The notes under the pieces were generated by a model, which was not told the origin of the DNA, did no database searches, and was given only the letters and a program-made list of their open reading frames with translations. Of a DNA stretch of 64,000 bases, positions 8,869 through 17,800 are shown one piece after another (positions within the stretch are counted from its first letter, which is position 1; each line of letters begins with the position of its first letter). A program made the translations under genes and the position numbers. The DNA comes from Rhodovarius crocodyli. Its GTDB lineage: Bacteria > Pseudomonadota > Alphaproteobacteria > Acetobacterales > Acetobacteraceae. The stretch spans positions 1 to 64,000 of the forward strand of contig CAMDJV010000015.1 in assembly GCA_945901085.1 (NCBI GenBank), given 5' to 3'.

Positions 8869-9660
8869 TCAGCTCCGGGCTGCAGGTGTGGAAGCGGATG
8901 CGGCGCTGGACACCGCCGCGTAGAAGGGGATGCCAGCGGCCAGATCGGGCCAGGACAGCGGCAGTGTCTCGGCCAGGCCAAAGCGGTTCTTGGCCAGGAA
9001 GGCCGGACGCTCGGCGGTGTGCAGCAGGCGGTCGCCACCGCTGACGCCACGCACCACCTTCTTGTTGAAGCCCACATCCGCCTTCAGCGTGCTGACGCGA
9101 TAATTCGCGAAGAGCACGGCATCGACATGCTCCTGCACGAGCGCCGAGGCGCTGCGGTGCAGCTTGGGCTGGTAGCGGTCGTAGGGTTCGGTCTCGGGGC
9201 TGTCGAAACGCTTGATCTCGGCATGGGCGATCAAGACCACGCCCATGTCACGCTCGTCGCGCAGCGCATTCACGCCGTCGAGGAAGCTGCGCCAGGTATC
9301 CAGCGCGGCGAGGTAGCCTTTGCCGTAGCCAAAGGCTTCGATGTCCGGCTGGTTGTGGGTCTGCGCCGTGTGCTGCCACACCAGCGGCTCCAGCCAGTCG
9401 AGGCTGTCCACCACCAGGGTCTCGAAGTCGTGCGCCTCGGTGTAGAGGCTGCTCAGGGCCTCCATCACCGCATCAAAGCTGCGCAGCACGCCGAAGGTGG
9501 CGGCGCTGATGGTGCCGAGGCCGTCCTCGGTCTGCAAAACCACAGGGCGCGGCGCCGATGTGGCAAACAGCGTCTTGCCGACACCGGCCACGCCATAGGT
9601 CAGCAGCCGCGGCGGGCGGGCGTCGCCACCCTGCCGCAAGGATGCAAGGGAGACCGCCAT
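8869..9660 (-). CDS. Sak4-like RecA-fold ATPase (single-strand annealing)
   Basis: The 263-residue AAA/RecA-type protein shows Walker A GVAGVGKT near residue 25 and a Walker B-like VVDSLDWLEPLV near 84. A VLIAHAEIKRF motif follows near 140, the typical sensor region of phage Sak4/AAA_24 proteins. Such proteins load onto single-stranded DNA and anneal or recombine phage ends. The ATG at 9660 forms a TGATG overlap with the upstream stop and is better than the TTG one codon earlier. Its DUF669 and RecB-like nuclease neighbours form a standard recombination set. Confidence 0.75.
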   Translation of the reverse strand: MAVSLASLRQGGDARPPRLLTYGVAGVGKTLFATSAPRPVVLQTEDGLGTISAATFGVLRSFDAVMEALSSLYTEAHDFETLVVDSLDWLEPLVWQHTAQTHNQPDIEAFGYGKGYLAALDTWRSFLDGVNALRDERDMGVVLIAHAEIKRFDSPETEPYDRYQPKLHRSASALVQEHVDAVLFANYRVSTLKADVGFNKKVVRGVSGGDRLLHTAERPAFLAKNRFGLAETLPLSWPDLAAGIPFYAAVSSAASASTPAARS

Positions 9661-9848
9661 CAATGCGCCTCCTGCTTTGCGGCACGCGGCTTGGCCTTGA
9701 CCACCTCGACGGTGATTTCGCCGCCGGCCCGCGCCACGGCCTCAGCAATGGTGTCGAGCGTCGGCTCGAAGGCTGCGACATCCTTCGCGCGCGTCATGGC
9801 ATCGCCATCGAGCGGGATGACCACCTGAATGCGGAGTTCATGCGCCAT
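9660..9848 (-). CDS. Small phage protein of unknown function
   Basis: The ORF has 62 codons, with an N-terminal IQVVIPLDGDAMTRAKDV stretch and a basic C-terminus (VVKAKPRAAKQEAH). It overlaps the stop of the previous gene (TAATG) and the start of the Sak4-like gene, so translational coupling supports it. I do not recognise the family. Confidence 0.5.
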   Translation of the reverse strand: MAHELRIQVVIPLDGDAMTRAKDVAAFEPTLDTIAEAVARAGGEITVEVVKAKPRAAKQEAH

Positions 9849-10414
9849 TACGCAGCTTCCTTCTGTTCTAGGGTGTAAGAGGGGCGGCCGGTGGCGACGG
9901 TGCGCGCCGGCTCGAAGACCGCGCGGATCCGCGGCGGCCAGGCCGTAAAGCGGCTTTCCGGCACACGGATCTCTGTGCTCACGTAATCCGCGGGATCCTC
10001 GCCCGAAGCCAGGATGGTGGCGACGGCCGCGGCCAGCTTCGGCTGGTCCCAGGCCGCCTTCTTGGGAAGGTCGGCGATGACCTCGAAGGCATCATCGGTG
10101 ATGCGGATGCGGCCGGTATCTTTGCCCTCGGCGCGACGAGCCGCGGCGGCGGGGGCGCCATAACGGGCATGCAGCGCGTCATGCAGCAGGTCGGCGAGGT
10201 GCTTGGCGTCGGCCTTCAGCGCCGCGACCTCTTCCAGCAGCAACGCCAGATGATCGACGGGCAAGCGTGCGGCCTGCGCGGCGTCCATATCGCGCAACTG
10301 CGCCAGAGTGGTTCGGTTGGTCATGGTGGTTCCGTTCAACGAGGAGGTGCCCGGCTGGGTGGACGATGCAGGCGGCCGGGCGGGCGCGGGCATCGGCATG
10401 GGGAGGGCGCTCAT
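9848..10414 (-). CDS. Phage protein of unknown function, DUF3164-like position
   Basis: Up to 188 residues long. A Pro/Ala-rich head (about 1-30) precedes a helical part (LALLLEEVAALKADAKHLAD) and a C-terminal domain with DDAFEVIADLPKKAAWDQPK and ILASGEDPADYVSTEIRVPE. I chose the ATG at 10414 because it overlaps the stop of the 36-codon ORF before it (ATGA). An internal ATG at 10324 is also possible and would remove the low-complexity head. The family is not recognised with confidence. Confidence 0.55.
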   Translation of the reverse strand: MSALPMPMPAPARPPASSTQPGTSSLNGTTMTNRTTLAQLRDMDAAQAARLPVDHLALLLEEVAALKADAKHLADLLHDALHARYGAPAAAARRAEGKDTGRIRITDDAFEVIADLPKKAAWDQPKLAAAVATILASGEDPADYVSTEIRVPESRFTAWPPRIRAVFEPARTVATGRPSYTLEQKEAA

Positions 10415-10521
10415 GGAATGGTCGCCAGTTCGGCGAGCCAGCAGAGCGCGATGAAGCTGCCGGCGAGCAGCACGCCAGCGAGTAGCGAGCACAGCCCCTC
10501 GATAATGCTGCGCCGGTTCAT
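10411..10521 (-). CDS. Very short membrane protein (36 aa) in the phage operon
   Basis: This frame reads MNRRSIIEGLCS, then a hydrophobic run LLAGVLLAGSFIALCWLAEL, then a short end. It is locked in place by ATGA overlaps on both sides: its start overlaps the stop at 10518 and its stop overlaps the start at 10414. One predicted transmembrane helix fills most of it. Function is unknown. Without the overlaps it would be ignored, so the confidence rests on operon geometry. Confidence 0.5.
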   Translation of the reverse strand: MNRRSIIEGLCSLLAGVLLAGSFIALCWLAELATIP

Positions 10522-10871
10522 TGCGCGCTCCGCGTGATGGCATCGGGACGGGCACTGCGGCCGGCGATTTCCAGCCAGATATGCAGCGGCAGCACCACCA
10601 TCGGCGGGGCGCGATCCCGCCAGAGGAACAGCGCGTCATTCTCGCCGAGCCAGCGCTCCAGCGTCTTGAAGCCGTCGCCCTCGCCGCGCGCCTTGACCTC
10701 GGCCTTGAGCGGCTCGGTGCCGCGGACATAGAGATCGACGTCGGCGCCATTGCCGCGGTACCGGAGGGCACCCGACAGGGGCACGCGTTCGGCGCGAAGC
10801 CCGCACTTCATGTGAATGTCGACGATGGCGCGCTCGCGGCGCAGGCCTTTGTCGCGGGATGGCTTACCCAT
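10518..10871 (-). CDS. Hjc-like Holliday-junction resolvase / PD-(D/E)XK endonuclease
   Basis: The 117-residue protein starts at the ATG at 10871, inside the end of the upstream gene. It shows the Hjc-type nuclease order: GLRRERAIVDIH with the first Glu, a substrate loop VPLSGALRYRGNGADVDLYV with the catalytic Asp, then LKAEVKARGEG with the E-x-K pair. Resolution of recombination or replication intermediates of the phage is the likely job, consistent with the recombinase set downstream. Confidence 0.7.
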   Translation of the reverse strand: MGKPSRDKGLRRERAIVDIHMKCGLRAERVPLSGALRYRGNGADVDLYVRGTEPLKAEVKARGEGDGFKTLERWLGENDALFLWRDRAPPMVVLPLHIWLEIAGRSARPDAITRSAQ

Positions 10872-11160
10872 ACAGGCGGGCCCTCCGCACCGAGGCCAGT
10901 TCGGCCAAGAGGCGCTCATCCACCGGACGGCCGGTGACGCGCGCGGCCTGGGCGACGGCTGACCAGTACCGGGCGGGAATACCGCGGCGTCGCCAGGCGC
11001 GGACGGTCACCGCCTCGACGTCCAGCACCACGGCGAGATCGTTGGCGCTGGGCCATAGGTTGATGACATCGGCGAAGCTGGAGGGTGGCGGGGTTGTGGC
11101 ACGGCGCGCGGGGGCGGGCGGTTCCACCGGTTTGGTCTGGGGGGATATCCTGGCAGGCAT
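10864..11160 (-). CDS. HTH regulator at the head of the phage early operon (Cro-like position)
   Basis: The protein has about 98 residues from the ATG at 11160. After a Pro-rich leader it has a helix-turn-helix-like stretch: DVINLWPSANDLAVVLDVEA, then VTVRAWRRRGIPARYWSAV. The phrase VRAWRRRGIPARYW is typical of small Cro/YdaS-like regulators. It is the first gene of the leftward operon, transcribed away from the repressor gene across operator-like repeats, the classic position of a Cro protein. The longer frame from 11229 would include the operator region and is unlikely. Confidence 0.65.
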   Translation of the reverse strand: MPARISPQTKPVEPPAPARRATTPPPSSFADVINLWPSANDLAVVLDVEAVTVRAWRRRGIPARYWSAVAQAARVTGRPVDERLLAELASVRRARLYG

Positions 11161-11220
11161 GGCATCTAGATACGTTGTGTCGCGGCACCAAAACAAGACT
11201 GTTTGTATTTTTAAAAACCT

Positions 11221-11236
11221 GCTACACAATCACACT
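11221..11236 (+). promoter_or_regulatory. Operator-like repeat, copy 1
   Basis: The sequence GCTACACAATCACACT matches copy 3 (12046-12061) at 14 of 16 bases. Position between divergent phage regulators supports repressor binding, which is inference. Confidence 0.5.
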
Positions 11237-11242
11237 AGATGC

Positions 11243-11252
11243 GCTACATAAT
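11243..11252 (+). promoter_or_regulatory. Operator-like repeat, copy 2 (half)
   Basis: GCTACATAAT shares its ten bases with copy 3, then diverges. It overlaps the region just before the chosen repressor start and is flanked by GCGC on both sides. It probably contributes to autoregulation. Confidence 0.45.
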
Positions 11253-11259
11253 GCAGCGC

Positions 11260-12030
11260 ATGGACACCTCATCAGACCGACTCCGCCGATTCCGTGAGGA
11301 AAAAGGCATTGGAAGCGGCGCCGAACTGGCCCGCCTCGCAGGCGTGCCAGAGGCGACGTACCGCGCTTACGAGAGCGGGCGGCGGCCCCTGACCGCACGC
11401 GCAGCCCGCGAACTCGCCGCACCGCTCGGCATCTCCTGGCAGATGCTGCTGTTCGGGAAGGAGACATCGCCAAACGGGATTGCGATCAACACGCCTGAGG
11501 AGGCGGCGGCCCTATTGGGGCAGCGGGTGAGCCGCAAGCCTGCGCCGCCGCCCGCGCCCAGCTATGCAGGGCCTTCGGGCGCAGAGATCATCACCATGGG
11601 CGGCGACACCTGGGCATTGCTGCCGGTCTATGAAGCCGCGGCATCGGCGGGGCCAGGGCAAAACATCGATCGAGAGGCTGTCAGCCACCGCATCGCCTTT
11701 CGCGAGGAGTGGGTCCGCACGGTCAGCAAGGCGCCGCTCGATCAGCTGGCGGTAATCAATGTCGACGGTGATTCCATGGAACCGACGCTGCGGCCTGGAG
11801 ACACGGTCCTGATCGACTTTCGACAGAACCAGCCCGGGGACAAGGACGGCATCTATGTGATCCGCACAGGCAACGGACTGCAGGTGAAGCGAGTTCAGGT
11901 TGAGTTGGGGAAGCGGTTGATCACTGTGCTCTCGGACAACGCCGCCTACGCGCCGCAGCGTCACCTCGACCCGGAGGATATTCATGTGATTGGTCGGGTA
12001 ATCTGGCTGGGCCGGCAGGTCGGGGCCTGA
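11260..12030 (+). CDS. CI/LexA-type phage repressor (HTH + S24 peptidase)
   Basis: The 256-residue protein, counted from the ATG at 11260, has an N-terminal HTH (about 15-55, SGAELARLAGVPEATYRAYE) and a C-terminal S24 domain. The Ser/Lys dyad is visible as Ser172 in GDSMEPTL and Lys210 in LQVKRVQ. An ASAG segment at 128-131 lies where self-cleaving repressors are cut, so SOS-induced cleavage is plausible. I prefer 11260 over the ATG at 11239 because the earlier one lies inside an operator-like repeat. It should keep the leftward operon off and maintain lysogeny. Confidence 0.85.
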   Translation: MDTSSDRLRRFREEKGIGSGAELARLAGVPEATYRAYESGRRPLTARAARELAAPLGISWQMLLFGKETSPNGIAINTPEEAAALLGQRVSRKPAPPPAPSYAGPSGAEIITMGGDTWALLPVYEAAASAGPGQNIDREAVSHRIAFREEWVRTVSKAPLDQLAVINVDGDSMEPTLRPGDTVLIDFRQNQPGDKDGIYVIRTGNGLQVKRVQVELGKRLITVLSDNAAYAPQRHLDPEDIHVIGRVIWLGRQVGA

Positions 12031-12045
12031 ACTCAGACTTGTAAC

Positions 12046-12061
12046 GCTACATAATCGCACT
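12046..12061 (+). promoter_or_regulatory. Operator-like repeat, copy 3, downstream of the repressor gene
   Basis: GCTACATAATCGCACT lies 15 bases after the repressor stop and 35 bases before the next rightward gene. It differs from copy 1 at two positions. It may let the repressor also control the recombinase operon. Confidence 0.45.
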
Positions 12062-12095
12062 CCCCAAGGCCGTTGACGATTCGTATTGTCACGAG

Positions 12096-12299
12096 ATGCA
12101 GCGCCTTGGAACGATCAACCCCCACCTCCCACCCCACCTCAGAGATGTCTGCAGCATCTTGGCCGCCGGCCTACTGCGGCTGCGCAGCCGCGCTGAGGAA
12201 GAAGCTGCGCGCGAGGCTGCTGACTGGGGAGAGCGTGCCCTACCCTTCCCGGCACCCCAGCGCCTCCATGCGAACCGGACCAACCGGAGACCCGCATGA
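12096..12299 (+). CDS. Small phage protein of unknown function
   Basis: The ORF has 67 codons, with a helical middle (VCSILAAGLLRLRSRAEEEA) and a basic C-terminus. Its stop overlaps the start of the DUF2924 gene (ATGA), which supports the frame over the competing ones here. I do not know a function. It is the first gene of the rightward recombinase operon. Confidence 0.5.
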   Translation: MQRLGTINPHLPPHLRDVCSILAAGLLRLRSRAEEEAAREAADWGERALPFPAPQRLHANRTNRRPA

Positions 12300-12796
12300 C
12301 ACGCAAAGCCAAACCCGCCGCGCCACCAGCGCCGACTGTCCCCGCCATCCCACCGGCCGACGTGCTGGGGCGTCTGGCGGCGCTAAAGACCGCGGCCACG
12401 CCTGACCTGAAGCAGCAGTGGCGAGAGCTATTTGCTGCAGAGCCGCCGCCCTACAATCGGCGCTTCCTGGAAAGCCGCTTGGCTTATCGCGTGCAGGAAA
12501 TCGCGTATGGCGGGCTGAAGCCCGAGACAGTCCAGCGCCTCGAGGCGCTAGGTGAACAGCTGGACGGCGGCAATCCCGCCCTTCGGCGCATCCGCGGCGA
12601 CGATATGCCGATCATCGGCACGCGCCTGATCCGCGAGTACCAAGGCGTCGAGCACAGCGTCACGGTGCTGCATGACGGCTTCGAATATCAGGGACGCCCC
12701 TACCAGTCGCTCTCATCCATCGCGCGCGCCATTACCGGCACCCGCTGGAATGGCTGGCTCTTCTTTGGACTGAAGAACCGGAGGGCTGCCGCATGA
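12296..12796 (+). CDS. DUF2924 protein
   Basis: The 166-residue protein matches DUF2924: LKQQWRELFAAEPPPYNRR followed by LESRLAYRVQEIAYGG, then GTRLIREYQGVEHSVTVL, FEYQGRPYQSLSSIARAITG and a final TRWNGWLFFGL. Members are typically encoded just before large serine recombinases in alphaproteobacterial prophages and islands, as here (ATGA overlap at both ends). The second half resembles a small DNA-binding fold. A recombination accessory role is inferred from context only. Confidence 0.8.
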   Translation: MTRKAKPAAPPAPTVPAIPPADVLGRLAALKTAATPDLKQQWRELFAAEPPPYNRRFLESRLAYRVQEIAYGGLKPETVQRLEALGEQLDGGNPALRRIRGDDMPIIGTRLIREYQGVEHSVTVLHDGFEYQGRPYQSLSSIARAITGTRWNGWLFFGLKNRRAAA

Positions 12797-14142
12797 GGCG
12801 CAAACCCAGCACCGAGCCCGCGATGCCAGCCACAGTCAGGAAAATCCGCGCTGCGGTGTACACGCGGAAATCGAGCGAGGAAGGGCTGGATATGGAATTC
12901 AACTCGCTCGATGCGCAGCGCGAGGCCTGCGAAGCCTATATCACCAGCCAGCGGTCGGAGGGCTGGGTGCTGGTGCCGGACCGGTATGATGATGGCGGCG
13001 TGTCGGGTGGCACGCTGGAGCGGCCGGCGTTGCGGCGCCTGCTGGCGGATATAGAACGCGGGCTCCTGGACGTCGTGGTCTGTTATAAATTGGACAGGCT
13101 GTCACGCGCACTGATGGATTTTGCCAAGTTGGTTGAAGTGTTCGACGCGAATAACGTCACGTTTGTTTCTATTACGCAGTCGTTCAATACTACTACCAGC
13201 ATGGGCCGGCTCACGCTCAATATTCTACTCAGCTTTGCCCAATTTGAACGCGAATTGATTGGCGAGCGTATTCGCGACAAGGTGGCGGCGTCGCGGGCGC
13301 GCGGGATCTGGATGGGGGGCTTCGTGCCGCTCGGCTATGACGCCAAGGATCGCAAGCTGCTGGTGAACGAGGCCGAGGCCGCGCTGGTGCGCCGGATCTT
13401 CGAAGGGTTCGTCGAGACGGAATCCGGCACGAAGCTGGTCCAGGCATTGCGCGCCGAGGGCGCCACCACGAAGCGCGGCCGCTCCTTCACCAAGAGCGAC
13501 ATCTATCGTGTGTTGAGCAACCGCACCTATCTCGGCGAGGCCATGCACAAGGGGAAGTCCCACCCAGGCGAGCATGCCGCCATTGTGCCGCAGGAAATGT
13601 GGGACGCGGCGCATGCCTTGCTGAAGATCAGCCCGCGGACCCGCGCTAATCGTACGCGCTGCCAGACGCCTTCGTTGCTGCGCGGTCTGATTTTTGGAAG
13701 CGACGGCCGGGCCATGTCGCCGACGCACGCGCGGGGCCGCCGCGGCCAGCAGTACCGCTATTATGTCAGCCAGTCGGTGCTGAAAGGCAGTGCGGCCGAC
13801 GGCCCGGCCATCGCGCGTATCTCCGCCGCGGAGATAGAGGGTGCGGTCATTGCGCAGGTTCGGGGGCTGCTGCGCCAGCCGGAGGTGGTGCTTGGCGCCT
13901 GGCGCGCGGCACGGGTCTCGGCACCGGACATGACAGAGGACGAGGCGCGGCTGGCGCTGGAGAGGCTCGACCCACTGTGGGAGGAACTATTCCCCGCCGA
14001 GCAGGCGCGGATCATTCACCTTCTGGTCGACCGGGTGGACATCGGGCCCGGTGGCGCTGACGTGCGGCTGAAGCTGGAGGGGCTGGGCAGTCTGGCGCGG
14101 GATCTGGCCGGGCCGGCCGAATTGGCGAGGGCGGCAGCGTGA
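12793..14142 (+). CDS. Large serine recombinase (site-specific integrase/resolvase family)
   Basis: The 449-residue protein has an N-terminal resolvase domain. Tyr23-x-Arg25-x-Ser27 (YTRKSSEEG) gives the nucleophile Ser27, followed by VVCYKLDRLSRAL near residue 97 and FERELIGERIRDK near 155. The recombinase domain follows (GGFVPLGYDAKDRK, then SKSDIYRVLSNRTYLGEAMH-type DNA binding). There is no zinc ribbon as clear as in some larger members. It likely integrates or excises the element. The stretch 13085-13265 is locally A/T-rich compared with the rest of the gene. Confidence 0.85.
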   Translation: MRRKPSTEPAMPATVRKIRAAVYTRKSSEEGLDMEFNSLDAQREACEAYITSQRSEGWVLVPDRYDDGGVSGGTLERPALRRLLADIERGLLDVVVCYKLDRLSRALMDFAKLVEVFDANNVTFVSITQSFNTTTSMGRLTLNILLSFAQFERELIGERIRDKVAASRARGIWMGGFVPLGYDAKDRKLLVNEAEAALVRRIFEGFVETESGTKLVQALRAEGATTKRGRSFTKSDIYRVLSNRTYLGEAMHKGKSHPGEHAAIVPQEMWDAAHALLKISPRTRANRTRCQTPSLLRGLIFGSDGRAMSPTHARGRRGQQYRYYVSQSVLKGSAADGPAIARISAAEIEGAVIAQVRGLLRQPEVVLGAWRAARVSAPDMTEDEARLALERLDPLWEELFPAEQARIIHLLVDRVDIGPGGADVRLKLEGLGSLARDLAGPAELARAAA

Positions 14143-14528
14143 CCGCCGCCGCGCAGATGTTGACCGTGCGGGTGCCGCTGGCGGTCAGGAAGCCTCGGAG
14201 CGGGCAGAAGCTCATACTGACGCCGGGCGGTATGGCGCCCCGTGGCACTACGGCTGCGGACACCACGCTGGTGAAGGCACTGGCACGGGCGTTTCGTTGG
14301 CGCCGGATGATGGAGGCGGGCGGCTACCGCACGATCGACGAGCTGGCGGCGGCGGAAAAGATCAACTCGTCCTATGTCTCGCGCCTGCTCCGCCTCACGC
14401 TGCTGGCGCCGGATATCGTGGAGGCGATTCTGGATGGACGCCAACCCTCTGACATGACCCTTGCTCTGCTGATGCAGCCGTTTGGGGTGCTGTGGGCGGA
14501 GCAGAGCCAGGGTTTCCAGGGTCTCTGA
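14139..14528 (+). CDS. HTH protein downstream of the recombinase
   Basis: The 129-residue protein starts at a GTG that overlaps the recombinase stop (GTGA). It carries a helix-turn-helix-like YRTIDELAAAEKINSSYVSR followed by LLRLTLLAPDIVEAIL, as in ParB/KorB-type DNA-binding helices that often follow serine recombinases. It may direct the recombinase or control its expression (inference). The sharp shift to A/T-richer sequence begins right after its stop. Confidence 0.65.
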   Translation: MTAAAQMLTVRVPLAVRKPRSGQKLILTPGGMAPRGTTAADTTLVKALARAFRWRRMMEAGGYRTIDELAAAEKINSSYVSRLLRLTLLAPDIVEAILDGRQPSDMTLALLMQPFGVLWAEQSQGFQGL

Positions 14529-14633
14529 GCGGGAATCTCTCCTTCAAACACGATTTACAGGCCCAAATACTATCGGGGCGATTGCGAAGTTCGCTAACAT
14601 CGCCAACAATGCGGTTCCAGCATGAGGAGCCGC

Positions 14634-14828
14634 ATGAAAACGTTCATTTCATCATACGCGCAGAACCACTTCGGGGTGCTCATCGACGCCGCGCGCATCG
14701 CGCCGGTGGCCGTCACCAAGTACGACAAGCCGTTCGTCGTGGTTATGGCTGTGGAGGAGTATGAGCGACTCACCGAGCTAAAAAACCAAGAGAAGCCCTC
14801 GAAGTCTCCCAAAGCGACAGGGAGATAG
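14634..14828 (+). CDS. Phd/YefM-type antitoxin without a toxin partner
   Basis: The 64-residue protein from the ATG at 14634, preceded by a good GAGGAG ribosome site, reads as a Phd/YefM N-terminal DNA-binding fold. SYAQNHFGVLIDAARIAPVA matches the R..a...F..ll..a..gpV. pattern, then VTKYDKPFVVVMAVEEYERL. The tail is short and basic. No RelE/Doc-type toxin gene follows; the next ORF is the large helicase 51 bases on. It could be an orphan antitoxin or, more interestingly, the autoregulator of the defence operon. Confidence 0.7.
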   Translation: MKTFISSYAQNHFGVLIDAARIAPVAVTKYDKPFVVVMAVEEYERLTELKNQEKPSKSPKATGR

Positions 14829-14879
14829 GCATGGTGACCTTCATCCCAATGAAAACCACCTCGGGGGAGATATAATTCA

Positions 14880-17800
14880 ATGGATGTTTTTTCTCTCAAC
14901 GGAAACTTGCTTGACCAATACAAGAAGTTCGCTCGTTCATTCACGCGCATACGATCAAGTGAGCTTCAACAAAAGGTTGATGACCTTTACGCAGGTCAAA
15001 GATTTTGGCCTGAACCTCTGCTCCAACTCAACCCCCACTATGAAGGTGGTGGATCTGTTCAAGGACTTGTAGGCCCCAAAGGGTTGACCGCTGATTGTGC
15101 GCAAATATTCAAAGATCAACGGCCCAACCCGGGTGATCCTGACAAGAGCCTCAAGCTACGCCGCCATCAGGAGCAGGCAATTGGGCTTGCGCTAGACGGA
15201 AAGAGCTTTGTTGTCACTACCGGTACGGGCTCCGGGAAATCACTATGTTTCTTTATCCCGATAGTGGACGCGGTGGTGAAGGCCAAGCGCTCTGGTGAGA
15301 AAGCGCGAACCCGAGCCATTGTAATCTATCCAATGAATGCCCTGGCCAACAGTCAGTTGGAAGAACTTAAGAAATTTCTTGACGGTCAAGGACACCCTGT
15401 CCCTGTAACTTTTGCTCGCTACACCGGACAAGAGAAGGCCGAGGAACGCGAACGAATCAAGAGTAATCCGCCAGATATCCTCCTAACGAACTTCATGATG
15501 CTTGAATTGCTCATGACACGTCAATCAGAGCTGGATAAAGCGGTTATCGAGAACTGCAGAGATTTGAAATTCATCGTTCTTGACGAGCTGCACACGTATC
15601 GAGGCCGGCAGGGCGCCGACGTAGCAATGTTGATGAGGCGACTGCGTGCACGAGTTGGAAATCCAGAACGACCACCTATTTGCATCGGTACCTCCGCGAC
15701 GATGGCAAGTGAGGGCGTCGAGGAAGATCGTAATCAAATTGTAGCCGGAGTTGCTTCACGCCTCTTTGGAACGACAATTTCACGCGACGCGATCGTTACA
15801 GAGACGTTGCGCCGGGCGACCGATAACAATCGATCCGCAGATCAGGGGCTAAAGGACTTAGGAGAATCAGTCCTCAGTGCAGCCAACGGATCTCCATATG
15901 ACGGAAAGTCTAATGCCCAAATTGCAAAAGACTCCCTCGCAATTTGGGTTGAAACACGGCTTGGGCTTGAGGAGGTGGACAGAAAGCCTAAGCGGGCAAA
16001 GCCATTATCTCTCAAGAACGCCGCGATAAAATTATCAGAGGAATCCTCGCAAAGTTTAGATGTTTGCGAGCGGGCATTGAAAAATTCGCTCTTGGCATTC
16101 AGCTTGCCCGAAAAGCAAAGAGGCTTTGCAAGCGGTGAGGATTTGCCTCTGTTCGCGTTCAAGCTCCATCAATTCATATCCGGTGCAGGCCGCCTTTACT
16201 CTACCTTGGACAACTCCGGATCAAGAACGGTAACATTTGACGGACAAATATTCGACCCAACACACCCCGATAAGCGTCTTTACGCCACCCATTTTTGTCG
16301 CCGTTGTGGCCAGGAGCACCACCCTGTCAGCCTAGTCGAAGACCTCGGCGCATCCCGCTTTGAAAAGCGGGAGATCGATGATGTTCCAGTCAGTGAAGAT
16401 GAGGAACCAGATGGCGTCAATGAGCGCTGGGGTTTTCTCATGCCAGAGCCAGTGGACGGAGATTTCGACTTTGAAGGAAAGGATGAAAATTACCCAGACC
16501 TCTGGCTCGAAGAAACAAAGGCGGGCGAGCTCCGTCTAAAGCCCGCGTATCGCAAAACCAGGGCTGAATTATTTTCCGTAACGCCTGAAGGATTAATTGG
16601 GCCTTCGGGCCGCCGTGCCTGGTTTATGCCGGGGCGATTTAAGTTTTGTCCGTCTTGTGGCGATTACCATAGCGATTCGACACGCGACATCAATCGCCTG
16701 GCGTCTTTGAGCGCGGAAGGGCGCAGCTCGGCGACGACAATCATTATCTCCGCGATTCTTCGCTGGATGAATGACCCAGACTCCGCAATTCCTGAAACCA
16801 CTCGAAAGATGTTGGCTTTCACCGACAATCGACAAGATGCGTCCCTTCAAGCTGGGCATTTCAATGATTTTATATTCGTAACTCTCTTACGCGGAGCAAT
16901 ATTGGCCGCACTGGATGATGCTGGTGATGAAGGTTTACACGAGGATCAAATAGGACAAGCACTTCAACGCATGCTTGGCTTTGTCGCTGCGAATGTGCAG
17001 CGGCGTGCCGAGTGGCTTATCGAGCCCGATTTAAAAGGTGCAAACCTTTTGGGTGCTGAGCGCACGATGCGCGAGGGATTGACCCACAGGTTTTGGATCG
17101 ATCAGCGGAGGGGTTGGCGTTACACGAACCCAAATCTTGAGCAACTAGGTCTTATTGAAGCTCGCTACCTTTCCCTTGAGGATTTGGTTCAAGACAATGG
17201 TGAGTTCGAAACTTCGCCCTTGTTGCGTGCTTCCTCACGCGATGAGCGATCGGCTGCACTCCGAGCGGTTCTCGACTTTATGCGAAAGGGGCTCGCTGTC
17301 GAATGCGATGCACTTGATCGCTTAAAGGTCGAAAGTCTCGCCGGGCGCATGCGCAGCGTCATAAAAGCACCGTGGGTCCTGGATGAAGAGCGGTTTCTGG
17401 CTGCTCCGGTGTTTATGCCCAGGCCGCCGACCCGGCGGGAGATTGCGCAAAAAGACGAAGAATTGATCCTTCGAGGTAGCCCGACCAGTACGATCGGCCG
17501 CGTCCTCAAAGCAATGACTTTTGGAGGCAAGCGGGCGACCGGAAAACAAATCACCGAAATAGTAGATGGTTTGTTAAAGGCCGCTAAACGCTATGGGCTC
17601 GTTGATCAGGTTGTTTCGCCCGTGGGTGGAGAGGGTTGGCGATTGATTTCGTCATCCATCACGTTCGGTCTTCCAAAGGGCAATACGGAGCCTGAGCGCG
17701 ACAATAAATTCTTCCAGGAGTTATACCGGGGCATTTCATTGCTGCTGGTCGAGGGCGGTGGAGCACTGTTCGGGTTTGAGGGCAGAGAGCACACCGCTCA

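Larger units (their letters stand above)
11161..11259. promoter_or_regulatory. Divergent early/repressor promoter region
   Basis: The region separates the Cro-like gene (leftward) and the repressor gene (rightward). It is locally A/T-rich (TTTGTATTTTTAAAAACC near 11200) and contains two copies of a GCTACAYAAT element at 11221 and 11243. The layout suggests overlapping divergent promoters controlled by the S24 repressor. Exact -10 and -35 boxes are not assigned. Confidence 0.6.

Noticed and set aside
14622-14828. A complete toxin-antitoxin pair at the Phd-like gene
   Set aside because: No toxin-sized frame lies on either side; the next gene is the large helicase.
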